From the NCBI RefSeq assembly GCF_025151215.1, contig NZ_CP102286.1, forward strand, positions 3,534,001 to 3,598,000: a DNA stretch of 64,000 nt. The letters are read 5' to 3'. This DNA comes from Parabacteroides merdae ATCC 43184 (GTDB taxonomy: Bacteria > Bacteroidota > Bacteroidia > Bacteroidales > Tannerellaceae). The translations under genes were made by a program, and so were the position numbers. Below are positions 19,082 to 28,812 of this stretch, one piece after another. The notes beneath the pieces were generated by a model. The model did not search any database. It was not told the origin of the DNA and worked only from the letters and a program-made list of their open reading frames with translations. The first letter of the stretch is position 1, and every line of letters begins with the position of its first letter.

Positions 19082-19089
19082 CAAATGTA
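19082..19089 (-). promoter_or_regulatory. Putative -7 box for the M16 peptidase gene
   Basis: On the minus strand this reads TACATTTG, matching TAnnTTTG, 28 bases upstream of the M16 start codon. The -33 element is not clear. Confidence 0.4.
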
Positions 19090-19184
19090 TATAGTTTTTT
19101 GTTACAACACCCATAAACCGGAAAACGTTTGCTAAGATTTAGGAAAAAACTTCTGAGAAAGCTTTTATGTAAGAAAAAAATATC

Positions 19185-19192
19185 TATTTTTG
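19185..19192 (+). promoter_or_regulatory. Putative -7 box for the Gfo/Idh/MocA oxidoreductase gene
   Basis: TATTTTTG matches TAnnTTTG and gives a leader of about 55 bases before the ATG at 19250. The upstream half is not clear. Confidence 0.4.
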
Positions 19193-19249
19193 TGAGGTTG
19201 TTGTTTTTATGTGCACGCAAACATTAATAATTTATCTAATATATTTACC

Positions 19250-20686
19250 ATGAAATCTGAAGATATTTCACGTCGCTCGTTCCTGAAACGGGCAGCCGCC
19301 CTTTCAGCTGCGGCAGCAATTCCTTCTTTTTGGATTCCGTCTAAGGCCAATGCCATGCCGGGTGTTCCTTTTGTCAGTGCCAACGAAAAAGTGAGAATCG
19401 CTTTTATCGGTATCGGTAACCGTGGAGGCGAGATCGCACAGGAACTGTATAAAACCGGTTTGTGCGAAGTGGTTGCACTTTGTGATGTAGATATGGGTGC
19501 ACCTCATACTCAGAAACTTATTTCCATGTTCCCGAAAGTTCCGCGTTTCCAGGATTTCCGCCAGATGTTCGACAAGATGGCCGACAAGATCGATGCTGTT
19601 ACAGTCGGTGTACCTGATCACGCGCATTTCCCGATCACGATCGAGGCAATGGCTCATGGAAAACATGTATATGTGGAAAAACCGATGGCCCGCACCTTCC
19701 AGGAAATCGAAGTGATGATGCGTGCCGAAAAGAAATTCGGTGTCGTTACCCAGATGGGTAACCAGGGACATTCCGAAGCCAACTACTTCCAGTTCAAGGC
19801 ATGGAAAGAAGCCGGTTTGATCAAAGACGTCACTGCTATAACAGCTCACATGAACTCTCCGCGCCGTTGGCATAACTGGAACCCGAACATCACGCACATG
19901 CCGATGGGTGAACCAGTTCCCGAAACATTGGATTGGGACACTTGGTTGGGTGTTCGTCCGTTCCACGAATATAATCATGACTACCATTTGGGACAGTGGC
20001 GTTGCTGGTACGATTTCGGTATGGGCGCATTGGGCGACTGGGGGGCTCACATCATCGATACCGCACACGAATTCCTGGATCTCGGTCTGCCGACGGAAGT
20101 AAACCCGTTGTATCTGAAAGATCATAACCCGTTCTTCTTCCCGATGTCTTCCCGTATCCTGTTCAGATTCCCGGAAAGAAAAGAAATGCCGGCTGTCGAT
20201 ATTACCTGGTATGACGGTCTGGATAATATTCCTCCTGTTCCTGAGAACTACGGTTCTTCCGATGTCGATCCGAATATCCCGACGGTTGCCGGTGGCAAAC
20301 TTCAGTTGGCAAAATTGAACCCGGGTAAGGAAATCTATACGAAGACTTTGACATTCAAGGGTGGTTCTCATGGTAGCACCTTGTCTGTGATTCCTGATCA
20401 GGTAGCCAAGGATATGAATCCGAAGTTGCCGGAATATCAAAAGAGCCCGTCCAACCACTACGCAAACTTCCTATTGGCTTGCCAGGGCAAGGAAAAGACT
20501 CGTTCTCCGTTCTCTATCGCAGGTCCGTTGAGCCAGGTATTCTGTCTCGGCGTGTTGGCACAGCGCATGAACCGCAAGATCGTGTTCGACCGCGACACGA
20601 AGCAGATCGTGAACGATCCGGTTATGAACCAGATGCTGGTTGGCGAAATGCCGCGTAAAGGCTGGGAACAATACTACAATATTTAA
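19250..20686 (+). CDS. Gfo/Idh/MocA-family NAD(P)-dependent oxidoreductase with Tat-type signal
   Basis: A 478-residue exported oxidoreductase. The ATG at 19250 is preferred because the protein then begins with a twin-arginine leader (SRRSFLKRAAALSAAAA); an upstream in-frame ATG at 19211 would add 13 unlikely residues. A Rossmann motif follows (RIAFIGIGNRGGEIAQELYK near residue 50). The family Lys is in VYVEKPMARTFQE near residue 145, and the C-terminal substrate domain contains WGAHIIDTAHEFL. Members of this secreted group act on sugars or glycosides. It stands alone, followed by a strong terminator hairpin. Confidence 0.9.
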   Translation: MKSEDISRRSFLKRAAALSAAAAIPSFWIPSKANAMPGVPFVSANEKVRIAFIGIGNRGGEIAQELYKTGLCEVVALCDVDMGAPHTQKLISMFPKVPRFQDFRQMFDKMADKIDAVTVGVPDHAHFPITIEAMAHGKHVYVEKPMARTFQEIEVMMRAEKKFGVVTQMGNQGHSEANYFQFKAWKEAGLIKDVTAITAHMNSPRRWHNWNPNITHMPMGEPVPETLDWDTWLGVRPFHEYNHDYHLGQWRCWYDFGMGALGDWGAHIIDTAHEFLDLGLPTEVNPLYLKDHNPFFFPMSSRILFRFPERKEMPAVDITWYDGLDNIPPVPENYGSSDVDPNIPTVAGGKLQLAKLNPGKEIYTKTLTFKGGSHGSTLSVIPDQVAKDMNPKLPEYQKSPSNHYANFLLACQGKEKTRSPFSIAGPLSQVFCLGVLAQRMNRKIVFDRDTKQIVNDPVMNQMLVGEMPRKGWEQYYNI

Positions 20687-20769
20687 TGACGTCGGTAGGG
20701 GCGAGGTCTACTCGTCCTCTCATAAAGATAGTTTCTAAGATCGTTATTCATAACGGTTGATTGTTTGAG

Positions 20770-20806
20770 AAGGCAAGCTTGTCGGGTAAGCTTGCCTTTC
20801 TTTTTT
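20770..20806 (+). terminator. Intrinsic terminator after the oxidoreductase gene
   Basis: A perfect 11-bp stem, AAGGCAAGCTT (20770-20780) with AAGCTTGCCTT (20788-20798), has the loop GTCGGGT and is followed by TCTTTTTT. The promoter of the next operon follows directly. Confidence 0.88.
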
Positions 20807-20809
20807 GAT

Positions 20810-20817
20810 TATCTTTG
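20810..20817 (+). promoter_or_regulatory. Promoter -7 box for the DUF4271-hemD-rnpA operon
   Basis: TATCTTTG, an exact TAnnTTTG match, lies immediately after the terminator T-run and 21 bases before the DUF4271 start. Confidence 0.6.
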
Positions 20818-20838
20818 CACCTGTAATACGCAGGGAAC

Positions 20839-21567
20839 ATGAATATATTTGAAGGATATGTGGGCATTCGCTTATGGGACGGGCAGTTGGTGGATGATGT
20901 CATCTTCTCCCTGCTGTTATTCCTGTTTATTGTCTTTTCCTTTGTGTTCCGGACGAATTTCCAACTGTTTGTGAAGATGCTGAAAGATGCTTTTCTCGTG
21001 AAGGAAAGGCAGAATCTATTTGACGATGTAATAGGGAAGAGCATATTCTTTTTCCGCAATTTTATGACATTCCAAGTCTTGTTCCTTTCAAGTATCGCCC
21101 TGATTGCGGTCGGCAGGATATACGGATTTGTGAATTATGCGGAATGGCAGGCGGTTTTATCGGCGATCGGAACGGTTTTTTGTGTTTTATTCCTGTTTTA
21201 TCAGTTTAAACAATGCTGTTATTACCTCCTGGGCAGCGTGTTTTCCGACCCAGATAAGTATAAGTTATGGAAGACGAGTTATAATGCTATTATGGGGATT
21301 TGGGGAGTATCTTTATACGTTCCGGTGTTGTGGTTGGTGTTTGTCGGGACATACGTAACTATACCGATAGTAATGTTTTGTATTCTCTATATTTTGTGTC
21401 GTTTTGTAATAATTTATAAGACAATACGGATATTTCACAAGAAAAGCACTGGTTTATTGTATATAAGTTTGTACCTTTGCGGCCAAGAAATTTTACCTCT
21501 GGTATTTTTGTACGAAGGTATGGTTTATTTGTATAACTTTATCGAGACAAGTACTCTATGGCATTGA
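20839..21567 (+). CDS. DUF4271 integral membrane protein
   Basis: A 242-residue multi-pass membrane protein with about six hydrophobic helices (VIFSLLLFLFIVFSFVF near residue 21 through QEILPLVFLYEGMVYLY near residue 220). The pattern and the position directly before hemD match the Bacteroidota DUF4271 family. The function is unknown. Its 3' end overlaps the start of hemD by 10 bases, so the two are translationally coupled. Confidence 0.85.
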   Translation: MNIFEGYVGIRLWDGQLVDDVIFSLLLFLFIVFSFVFRTNFQLFVKMLKDAFLVKERQNLFDDVIGKSIFFFRNFMTFQVLFLSSIALIAVGRIYGFVNYAEWQAVLSAIGTVFCVLFLFYQFKQCCYYLLGSVFSDPDKYKLWKTSYNAIMGIWGVSLYVPVLWLVFVGTYVTIPIVMFCILYILCRFVIIYKTIRIFHKKSTGLLYISLYLCGQEILPLVFLYEGMVYLYNFIETSTLWH

Positions 21568-22331
21568 ACATCAAAAAGTTGCTGGTATCACAACCGAAGC
21601 CTGCATCCGAGAAGTCCCCGTATTTCGACATTGCAGAGAAGTATGGAGTTGAGATTGACTTCCGTCCATTCATTAAAGTAGAACCTCTTTCATCTAAGGA
21701 GTTCAGACAGCAGAAAATTTCTATTTTGGATCATACGGCTGTTGTTTTCACGGCCCGTACGGCGATCGATCATTTCTTTCACCTGTGTGAGGAGCTGCGT
21801 GTTGCCATTCCCGAAACGATGAAGTATTTCTGTATGACTGAGGCCATTGCCGTATATTTGCAAAAATATATTGTGTATAGGAAGCGTAAGATCTTTTTTG
21901 GACAGACCGGAAAGCTGGATGATCTGGTTACAGTTATCGGCAAACATGCAAAAGAAAAATATCTTGTGCCCGTTTCCGACGTGCATAAAGATGATTTGTT
22001 AACTATGTTGGAAGCGAAAAAGATTTCTTTTACGAAAGCTGTTATGTACCGCACCGTAAGCAATGATTTCTCTAAAGACGAGAAATTCGACTATGATATG
22101 CTGGTATTTTTCAGCCCTTCGGGAATTTCCTCTCTGTTGAAGAACTTCCCGAATTTCAAACAAGAAGATATAAAGATCGGATGTTTCGGCCCGACAACAG
22201 CCAAAGCGGTGAAAGAGGCCGGTTTGCGCCTGGATGTGGAAGCGCCGACTCCCGAAGCTCCGTCTATGACGGCTGCCCTGGAATTGTATCTGAAAAAAGA
22301 GATGGGTAGTAACAAAAAGAATGGTAAATAG
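21558..22331 (+). CDS. hemD: Uroporphyrinogen-III synthase
   Basis: A 257-residue cytoplasmic enzyme of tetrapyrrole synthesis that cyclises hydroxymethylbilane to uroporphyrinogen III. The protein is poorly conserved, but the two-lobed HemD pattern is present: VVFTARTAIDHFFHLCEEL near residue 60, and in the C-terminal lobe FDYDMLVFFSPSGISSLL near residue 180, then IGCFGPTTAKAVKEAGLR and EAPTPEAPSMTAAL. The start at 21558 overlaps DUF4271 by 10 bases, and the 3' end overlaps rnpA by 11 bases, forming a tight operon that is usual in this order. Confidence 0.85.
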   Translation: MALNIKKLLVSQPKPASEKSPYFDIAEKYGVEIDFRPFIKVEPLSSKEFRQQKISILDHTAVVFTARTAIDHFFHLCEELRVAIPETMKYFCMTEAIAVYLQKYIVYRKRKIFFGQTGKLDDLVTVIGKHAKEKYLVPVSDVHKDDLLTMLEAKKISFTKAVMYRTVSNDFSKDEKFDYDMLVFFSPSGISSLLKNFPNFKQEDIKIGCFGPTTAKAVKEAGLRLDVEAPTPEAPSMTAALELYLKKEMGSNKKNGK

Positions 22332-22707
22332 AAGGTATACCCTTTCAAAAGAAGAACGTCTGTCGTGGAAACGTTACATTGACCTGTTGTTTGCAAAAGG
22401 GCAATCGTTTGTGGCGTTTCCACTGCGGGTCGTTTATTTAGCGGTGGAAGAAGAGACATTAGCTCCAGTGTCTATCTTGGTGAGTGTTCCCAAAAAAAAA
22501 TTCAGGCGTGCCGTAAAACGGAATCTGATCAAACGTCAGGTTCGCGAAGCCTATCGGGTACGCAAATATGATCTGATCGATCCGCTGACGGGAAAAAACA
22601 AGCGTATGCTGGTTGCTTTCCTTTATTTGGACAAGGAAATCCATCCTTTTGCCGATATGGAAAAAGCCATGACAAAAGCATTGAACGTACTTCGCGACAA
22701 GGCATGA
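22321..22707 (+). CDS. rnpA: Ribonuclease P protein component
   Basis: A 128-residue basic protein that binds the RNase P RNA and helps mature the 5' ends of tRNAs. The family signature is visible: [20 protein letters not shown] near residues 57-76, followed by [10 protein letters not shown]. It overlaps hemD upstream by 11 bases and yidD downstream by 4 bases. The rnpA-yidD order is conserved widely in bacteria. Confidence 0.95.
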   Translation: MVNRRYTLSKEERLSWKRYIDLLFAKGQSFVAFPLRVVYLAVEEETLAPVSILVSVPKKKFRRAVKRNLIKRQVREAYRVRKYDLIDPLTGKNKRMLVAFLYLDKEIHPFADMEKAMTKALNVLRDKA

Positions 22708-22928
22708 TAAAGCGTTTTTTTACTTTCCTTCTGTTGTTGCCGGTCTATTTTTATAAATATTGTATTTCTCCCATGACGCCGGCATCGTGCAGGTACACGC
22801 CTACTTGTTCCGAATATGCCGTGCAGGCTCTCAAAAAACATGGTCCGGTAAAGGGATTGTATTTAGCAGTCAAACGCATTCTTCGCTGCCATCCCTGGGG
22901 AGGAAGCGGATATGATCCTGTACCGTAA
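22704..22928 (+). CDS. yidD: Membrane protein insertion efficiency factor YidD
   Basis: A 74-residue protein. The family hallmarks are complete: [25 protein letters not shown] near residues 19-43, and the C-terminal [13 protein letters not shown]. YidD assists the YidC insertase at the inner membrane. The ATGA overlap with rnpA indicates coupling. The next gene starts 3 bases after its stop. Confidence 0.95.
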   Translation: MIKRFFTFLLLLPVYFYKYCISPMTPASCRYTPTCSEYAVQALKKHGPVKGLYLAVKRILRCHPWGGSGYDPVP

Positions 22929-22931
22929 AGT

Positions 22932-23564
22932 ATGGTTTATTACGATATACATACTCACCATTTGCCCGTTCATCCGGAAGATGCCGCTATAGTTAACAGT
23001 TTGGTTCCTACGTTCGATGTGGAAACGGGGTTGTTCCGTTCTGTCGGCATTCATCCCTGGTATATATATAACGTGGAAGAACAGCTTGCCGAATTGAAGC
23101 GGCAGGTCTCATTTCCGGATGTAGTGGCTATTGGAGAAACGGGCTTGGATAAAGGTGCGGAAGCTCCGTTGGACTGTCAGCGGGAAATCTTTAGGGCGTC
23201 GGCCTCTCTTGCCGAAAATGCCGGCGTCTTTTTAATCATTCATTGCGTGAAAGCTTGGGACGAACTGATAGCCTCGAAAAAAGAACTAAAGCCCCGTGTA
23301 CCGTGGATTATACACGGTTTTCGTGGTAATGCCACATTAGCCGGGCAACTTATCCGACAGGGTTTTTACCTCTCCTTTGGCGAGTATTTCAACCCCGGAG
23401 CCGTACGTGAAGCATGGCCCGGCCGTTTGTTTGCCGAAACGGACGATCGCGAAATCGATATCCGAACTGTCTACCGGAACCTTTCGGTTTCCTTGAATCT
23501 CCGGCTTGAACAGTTTGCCGGACAGGTTGCCGAAAACGTCCGCGACATCCTTCATCTACCTTAA
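22932..23564 (+). CDS. TatD-family metal-dependent hydrolase
   Basis: A 210-residue TIM-barrel hydrolase, somewhat short for TatD (usually about 250-260). Metal-site motifs are present: DIHTHH at residues 5-10, GIHPWY near residue 39, GETGLD near residue 68, IIHCVKAWDE near residue 101, IIHGFRG near residue 121, and FAETDD near residue 159. TatD proteins are cytoplasmic nucleases or phosphoesterases. It is the last gene of the operon that begins with DUF4271. Confidence 0.88.
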   Translation: MVYYDIHTHHLPVHPEDAAIVNSLVPTFDVETGLFRSVGIHPWYIYNVEEQLAELKRQVSFPDVVAIGETGLDKGAEAPLDCQREIFRASASLAENAGVFLIIHCVKAWDELIASKKELKPRVPWIIHGFRGNATLAGQLIRQGFYLSFGEYFNPGAVREAWPGRLFAETDDREIDIRTVYRNLSVSLNLRLEQFAGQVAENVRDILHLP

Positions 23565-23621
23565 ATCATTGTTATACCCTAATTTTCAATTCTCAATTCT
23601 CCATTTTCAATTATAAAGTCG

Positions 23622-23629
23622 TACCTTTG
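23622..23629 (+). promoter_or_regulatory. Putative promoter -7 box for tyrS
   Basis: TACCTTTG matches TAnnTTTG, 32 bases before the tyrS ATG. It follows a TCAATTCTCAATTCT repeat tract related to the AATTGAC elements. Confidence 0.55.
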
Positions 23630-23661
23630 CCCGCATTCAATTAATACTATAATCTAAAACG

Positions 23662-24954
23662 ATGAATTTTGTTGAAGAATTAACATGGAGGGGCATGATC
23701 GCTGATATGATGCCCGGAACAGAAGAACAGTTGCAAAAAGAGATGACTTCTGCTTATGTAGGTATTGACCCGACGGCTGACTCATTACATATCGGTCACC
23801 TGGTATCGGTTATGATGCTGAAACATCTCCAACGTGCAGGACACCGTCCTATTGCTCTGGTCGGCGGAGCTACCGGTATGATCGGAGACCCTTCAATGAA
23901 GTCGGCGGAACGTAATCTGCTCGATGAAGCAACGCTTCGTCATAACCAGGATAGCATTAAGAAGCAGTTGTCCAAGTTTTTGGATTTCGATTCGGACGCG
24001 CCTAATGCTGCCAAGTTGGTAAACAATTACGACTGGATGAAGGATTATTCTTTCTTGAATTTTATCCGCGATATCGGTAAGCATATCACTGTTAACTATA
24101 TGATGGCTAAAGAATCCGTTAAAAAACGCCTGAGCCGCGAATCTTCTGTCGGTATGTCGTTTACGGAATTCTCTTACCAGTTGCTTCAGGGATACGATTA
24201 TATGTATCTGTATGAACACGAAGGCTGCCGCTTGCAAATGGGAGGAACCGACCAGTGGGGTAACATCACGACCGGTACGGAGCTGATCCGCCGTAAGTTG
24301 GGTGGTGAGGCTTTTGCTTTGACCTGCCCGTTGATTACGAAAGCCGACGGAGGCAAGTTCGGCAAGACTGAGTCTGGCAACGTTTGGTTGGATCGCCGTT
24401 ATACATCTCCTTATAAATTCTACCAGTTCTGGCTGAACGTGAGCGATGCCGATGCTGCCAAATATATCAAGATCTTTACCGATCTGCCCAAGGAAGAAAT
24501 TGATGCCCTGATCAAAGAACAGGAAGAAGCACCGCATCTCCGTCCGTTGCAGAAACGTTTGGCAAAGGAAGTGACGGTCATGGTTCATTCCCAGGAAGAT
24601 TACGATGCTGCCGTCGAGGCTTCCAATATACTGTTCGGAAACTCTACATCGGAAGCATTGAAACATTTGGATGAACAGACATTGTTGGATGTGTTCAACG
24701 GTGTTCCCCAGTTTGAGGTTTCCCGTGAAGAATTGAGTGCCGGCGTTAAAGCGATCGACCTGTTCACTGAAAAGGCGGCAATTTTCCCGTCGAAAGGCGA
24801 AATGCGCAAGTTGGTTCAGAGCGGCGGTATTAGTGTAAACAAAGAGAAACTGACGGATCAGGATATGGTTATCGACTGCTCTTCCCTGTTGGATGAGAAA
24901 TATTTGCTGGTTCAGAGAGGTAAGAAGAATTACTATTTACTGATCGTAAAATAA
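23662..24954 (+). CDS. tyrS: Tyrosyl-tRNA synthetase
   Basis: A 430-residue class I aminoacyl-tRNA synthetase that charges tRNA-Tyr. The HIGH motif is at residues 43-46 (DSLHIGHLV), the tyrosine-binding region includes [10 protein letters not shown] and [11 protein letters not shown], and the KMSKS-equivalent loop is KFGKTESG near residue 234. A C-terminal S4 RNA-binding domain is visible ([20 protein letters not shown] near residue 380). The length is normal. It has its own promoter and stands alone ahead of a tRNA gene. Confidence 0.97.
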   Translation: MNFVEELTWRGMIADMMPGTEEQLQKEMTSAYVGIDPTADSLHIGHLVSVMMLKHLQRAGHRPIALVGGATGMIGDPSMKSAERNLLDEATLRHNQDSIKKQLSKFLDFDSDAPNAAKLVNNYDWMKDYSFLNFIRDIGKHITVNYMMAKESVKKRLSRESSVGMSFTEFSYQLLQGYDYMYLYEHEGCRLQMGGTDQWGNITTGTELIRRKLGGEAFALTCPLITKADGGKFGKTESGNVWLDRRYTSPYKFYQFWLNVSDADAAKYIKIFTDLPKEEIDALIKEQEEAPHLRPLQKRLAKEVTVMVHSQEDYDAAVEASNILFGNSTSEALKHLDEQTLLDVFNGVPQFEVSREELSAGVKAIDLFTEKAAIFPSKGEMRKLVQSGGISVNKEKLTDQDMVIDCSSLLDEKYLLVQRGKKNYYLLIVK

Positions 24955-24984
24955 GAAACTGTTTGGATTTTTTACAAAAAATGC

Positions 24985-25014
24985 TTGCAAGGTAAGATTT
25001 TATTCTTACCTTTG
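24985..25014 (+). promoter_or_regulatory. Promoter of the tRNA-Gln gene
   Basis: TTG (24985-24987) and the -7 box TACCTTTG (25007-25014) are separated by 19 bases. The tRNA begins 25 bases downstream. The arrangement matches that upstream of the tRNA-Leu gene at 52266. Confidence 0.7.
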
Positions 25015-25039
25015 CATTGCTTTAGATAAAGCGCCGGAT

Positions 25040-25110
25040 TGTCTCATGGTGTAATGGTAGCACTACAGTTTTTGGTTCTGTCTGTCGAGGTTCGAATCCT
25101 CGTGAGACAA
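25040..25110 (+). tRNA. tRNA-Gln (anticodon TTG)
   Basis: A 71-nt cloverleaf. The 7-bp acceptor stem TGTCTCA (25040-25046) pairs with TGAGACA (25103-25109), with U8 at 25047. The D-arm contains GGTAG, and the anticodon loop TTTTGGT has anticodon TTG. The T-arm is CGAGG-TTCGAAT-CCTCG (25086-25102). CCA is not encoded. The last base pair of the anticodon stem is a T-T mismatch. Confidence 0.95.
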
Positions 25111-25121
25111 CTCACAGAACA

Positions 25122-25155
25122 AAAGGGTCGGAATGAAAGTTCCGGCCCTTTTTGA
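25122..25155 (+). terminator. Terminator after tRNA-Gln
   Basis: AAAGGGTCGGAA (25122-25133) pairs with TTCCGGCCCTTT (25140-25151), with one G-T wobble. A T-run closes the structure. Confidence 0.75.
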
Positions 25156-25286
25156 TTTTATGGCGGGAAATCTTTCTTCTTGTATCATTTCTGCATGATT
25201 AATTCTCAAATTTGTAAGTGGCGGATGACGGTATATCCATATATTTGTGCATTGGATATCATGGAAATTCAGTTGATCTTAATGTT

Positions 25287-27934
25287 ATGAAGTATTATTG
25301 TCTGTTACTCTCTTTCCTTTGGGGATTTGTGTTTTTTGTTTCGGGACAGGAAAGAATATCTGTCTGCAATCTTCGGTGTGAATATCTGGAAGATCCGGTT
25401 GCAGTGGAGAATGAAAAGCCCTTGTTGAGTTGGCAGTTGCAATCCTCCGGGCAAGCGAAAAGTCAGACAGCCTACCGTATCCTCGTGGCAAGCTCTCCTT
25501 CTTTGCTAGCTGAAGGAAAAGCGGATTTTTGGGATTCCGGGAAAATAACATCTTCCCGTTCCAGCCAGGTAGGATATGAAGGGAAACCGCTTGATTCCAG
25601 GCAAACGCTTTACTGGAAAGCGATGGTTTGGGATGAAGCGGGAGAGGCTTCGCCTTGGAGTGAAACAGGGAGATGGACGATGGGATTGTTGGAACCGTCT
25701 GATTGGACAGCCCGGTGGATCGGCAACCGGGAAGACGCTTATCCCGACTCGACGTTGACTACTCCGGCTCCTTATTTCCGTAAAACATTCCGGATAAACA
25801 AGCCGGTCAAACAGGCGAAAGCCTATATATGCGGACTGGGCTTTTATGAAATGTACCTGAATGGCGAAAGGGTAGGCGACCAGGTATTGGCTCCCGCCGT
25901 TACCAATTTCGATCGTCGTCCGCTCAAAAAGATGTTGTATTTCTTTGATGATCAATCTAACCAAAGGGTTCTCTATAATACGTTCGATGTCACGTCTTTG
26001 GTGCAGAAAGCGGAGAATACGGTTGGAGTTCTGTTGGGAAACGGCTGGTATAACCAGCGTGACCGGACGGTGGAAGGTTGTATGTGGTACGATACACCCC
26101 GGCTGTTATGCCAGTTGGAGATAGAATACACTGATGGATCGACGGAACTGGTTGTTACGGATGATAGCTGGAAAACAACGACCGGCCCTTTACTGCATGA
26201 CGCCATATTCACAGGTGAAGAATATGATGCCCGGCTAGAGCTGGACGGCTGGAACCGGAACGGGTACAAGGATTCTTCCTGGAAGAAAGCCCTTTTGGTA
26301 AGGGCGCCGAAGGGCAGTCTGCATGCTCAACTTGCCCCTCATGAGAAAATTATCCGGATATTGCAGCCGGTAAGCTGCGAACAAAAGGACGATTCTACTT
26401 ATTGGTATGCATTTCCGGAGATGATTTCCGGCTGGGCGCATATAAAAGTGCAAGGCAATGCCGGTGACCGGATCAAGCTTCGTTTTGTCGGAGAGGAAAA
26501 AAATGATTTCGGACAAGTGGACCTCTATACGTTGCGGGGCGGTGGAGTGGAACAATGGGAACCGCGTTTTACCTGGCACACGTTCCGCTATATCGAAGTC
26601 ATATCCCGACAGGTCAGGATGAACAAGGAAAGTCTGGTTGCAAAAGTCGTGCATACCGATCCGCAGCCTGCCGGAAGTTTCAGTTGTTCGAACGAATTGT
26701 TTAATAAGATCAACGAAGTCTACTTGCGGACGCAGAAGAATAACTTTCACGGCAGTATCAGCAGTGATTGCCCGCACCGGGAACGGTTGGCTTATACTGG
26801 AGACGCGCAGGTGGTCGTGGAAAGTTCTATCTTATCTTTCGATATGACGCAGTTTTGCCGGAAATGGTTTGACGATATGGGGGATGCCCGGAATCGGAAG
26901 AGCGGTTATGTTCCGCATACCGCACCCTTCGGTGGTGGAGGAGGCGGTCCGGCATGGGGATCGGCTTATGTGATCATGCCCTGGGCCTATTATTGTTATT
27001 ATGGCGATACGGTTTTGTTGAACCGTCATTATGAAGGTATGAAACAATGGGTTGCCTATCTGGGAACAAGGACCGACGCCCGTGGAATCATCGTCCGGGA
27101 AGAGCCGGATGGCTGGTGCCTGGGGGATTGGTGTGCGCCGGGGAAGAAGATGGAGCTGCCCGAACCGTTGGTCAATACGGCTTATTACTATCATTCGGCA
27201 GACTTGATGTCGAAGGTTGCGGCTGTCTTAGGGAAAGAGGAAGACAGACTGCACTTTGACCGGTTGTGCACACGGATCAGGCAGGATTTCAATACTGTCT
27301 TTTTCAACCCGTCGACCTATCATTATTGGGAAGGGCGACAAGGTGCGGATGTATTCCCGCTGGCTTTCGAATGGTGCCGGAAGGTGAAAAGGAAGCCGTG
27401 TTCAACGCTTTGCTCGCTCATTTGGATAGTATAGGAAATCATTTTGACACAGGTATCATGGCAACGCCTTTGCTCTTGAAAGCATTGAGTGATAACGGAC
27501 GTGCCGATATTGCTTTCCGGTTGATGAACCAGCGCGAGATACCGGGGTTCGGGTATGTGATGGATGACCGTTATTCTTGTTTATGGGAGCGATGGGAAGG
27601 AAAGGCATCCCGTTGCCATCCGATGTTCGGCAGTGTGGTGGCTTGGTTTTACTGGACACTTGCCGGAATCCGTTATGATGAAGCGGAGCCGGGTATGAAG
27701 CACATTGTCATTGCTCCTCAACCGGTGGGCGGCCTCATTTATTGCAGCGGATCGTATCAATCCCTGTACGGTCCCGTCCGCTCGGACTGGCGGATAGAAG
27801 CGGATTCGTTTGAGTTGACAGTCGAGGTACCCGTCAATACGACTGCCACGGTTATCTTGCCGGACGGCAAGATATACAGAAATGTCGGATCGGGCATCCA
27901 TCGGTTCGCGTCGCCCCTTATGTCGGATCGTTGA
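25287..27934 (+). pseudogene. GH78 alpha-L-rhamnosidase gene broken by one frameshift
   Basis: Together the two frames encode a full-length (~880-residue) secreted GH78 enzyme that would release rhamnose from pectin-type or other plant glycans. The start is taken at ATG 25287, which gives a signal peptide (LWGFVFFVSGQ). GH78 features include PLLSWQLQSS, the Bac_rhamnosid_N-type WIGNRED...YFRKTF, and the catalytic-domain motif SDCPHRERLAYTGDAQ near residue 513. The frame is lost near 27369-27370: the text reads TTCG|AATG where TTCGGAATG would restore it, so one base is missing. The protein then continues in the next frame (MVPEGEKEAVFNALL to the stop at 27934). It could be a real pseudogene or a sequencing error; without correction the enzyme lacks the last part of its (alpha/alpha)6 barrel. 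Confidence 0.85.
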
Positions 27935-28155
27935 ACCAGATAGAAGGGAAAATTCCTCATCCGGCAGTGCTTATCGAGGTCAGTTTCTTTTATTTGTTGG
28001 GTGTTGGTTGTGAAGTGCAGTCTTTAAACTGACAAAGAACCTTTGCTATGATATTATGACATGCCGATAGGAAAATGAGAATGACCTTTCTGTTTTTGTA
28101 GGAGGATGCGACAAATATATCCTGCGAGAGCATCTTGAAAAAGATAAAAAACTTG

Positions 28156-28163
28156 TATGTTTG
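28156..28163 (+). promoter_or_regulatory. Promoter -7 box for the PNPOx-like gene
   Basis: TATGTTTG matches TAnnTTTG, with TTG at 28135-28137 (18-base spacer). The start codon is 24 bases downstream. Confidence 0.6.
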
Positions 28164-28187
28164 TAGGGATAAAAACAGAAATGCGAA

Positions 28188-28676
28188 ATGAAGACATTAG
28201 TACATACCGACAAAGAACTGATTGAAGCGACCATTAAGAAGTGTGATATCTGTTATGTGGGACTGGCCGATACGGATGGGACTCCCTATGTATTGCCGAT
28301 GAACTTTGGCTATCGTGATGGTGTTATATACCTGCATTCGGCACAGGAAGGACGGAGTATTTCCATTTTGGAACGGAATCCGCGTGTCTGCATTACATTT
28401 AGCACGGACCATGATCTCGTTTTCCAGCATCCGGAGGTCGCTTGTAGTTACCGGATGCGCTCCAAGAGCGTGATTTGCTGGGGTGAAGTCCACTTTGAAG
28501 AAGATTTCGATAAAAAAACGGAAGCTCTGGATATCATTATGAAACAGTATTCGGATAAGGAATTCCGCTATTCCGATCCGGCTGTGAAGAATGTCAAAAT
28601 ATGGATTGTGGAAATGGACGAAGTGACCTGCAAGGAATTCGGGGCACCGCATAATAAGCTGAAAATTGGAAGTTAA
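28188..28676 (+). CDS. Pyridoxamine-5'-phosphate-oxidase-like FMN-binding protein (NimA-related group)
   Basis: A 162-residue split-barrel flavin protein. Typical pattern: CDICYVGLADTDGTPYVLPM near residue 19, GVIYLHSAQEGRSISILERN near residue 44, NPRVCITF, and SVICWGEVHFEED near residue 93. This branch includes the nitroimidazole-reductase NimA relatives, but many members are simply unassigned flavin reductases, so no resistance role is claimed. It stands alone with its own promoter. Confidence 0.85.
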   Translation: MKTLVHTDKELIEATIKKCDICYVGLADTDGTPYVLPMNFGYRDGVIYLHSAQEGRSISILERNPRVCITFSTDHDLVFQHPEVACSYRMRSKSVICWGEVHFEEDFDKKTEALDIIMKQYSDKEFRYSDPAVKNVKIWIVEMDEVTCKEFGAPHNKLKIGS

Positions 28677-28681
28677 AAATT

Positions 28682-28775
28682 GAAAATTGACGTTGCCGGG
28701 TGGTTTGTCTTTTTGGATAAAGCGTTGTATGATGGGCAAATAATTGTCAATTGTCAATTGTTAATTGTCAATTTC
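28682..28775. repeat. AATTGAC-type inverted-repeat tract
   Basis: AATTGACG just after the PNPOx-like stop is mirrored at 28742-28775 by AATTGTCAATTGTCAATTG and related units. The right-hand block contains a TTG (28758-28760) lying exactly 19 bases before the -7 box at 28780, so the repeat appears to provide part of a promoter. Confidence 0.55.
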
Positions 28776-28779
28776 TTCT

Positions 28780-28787
28780 TACTTTTG
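28780..28787 (+). promoter_or_regulatory. Promoter -7 box for the serine acetyltransferase gene
   Basis: TACTTTTG matches TAnnTTTG, with TTG at 28758-28760 (19-base spacer) inside the repeat tract. The start codon is 26 bases downstream. Confidence 0.6.
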
Positions 28788-28812
28788 TTGCCAAATATGA
28801 TATTGCTGAATA

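Noticed and set aside
19304..20458. 384-codon open frame complementary to the first Gfo/Idh/MocA gene
   Set aside because: Shadow frame; the plus-strand gene has a signal peptide, a Rossmann motif and a terminator.
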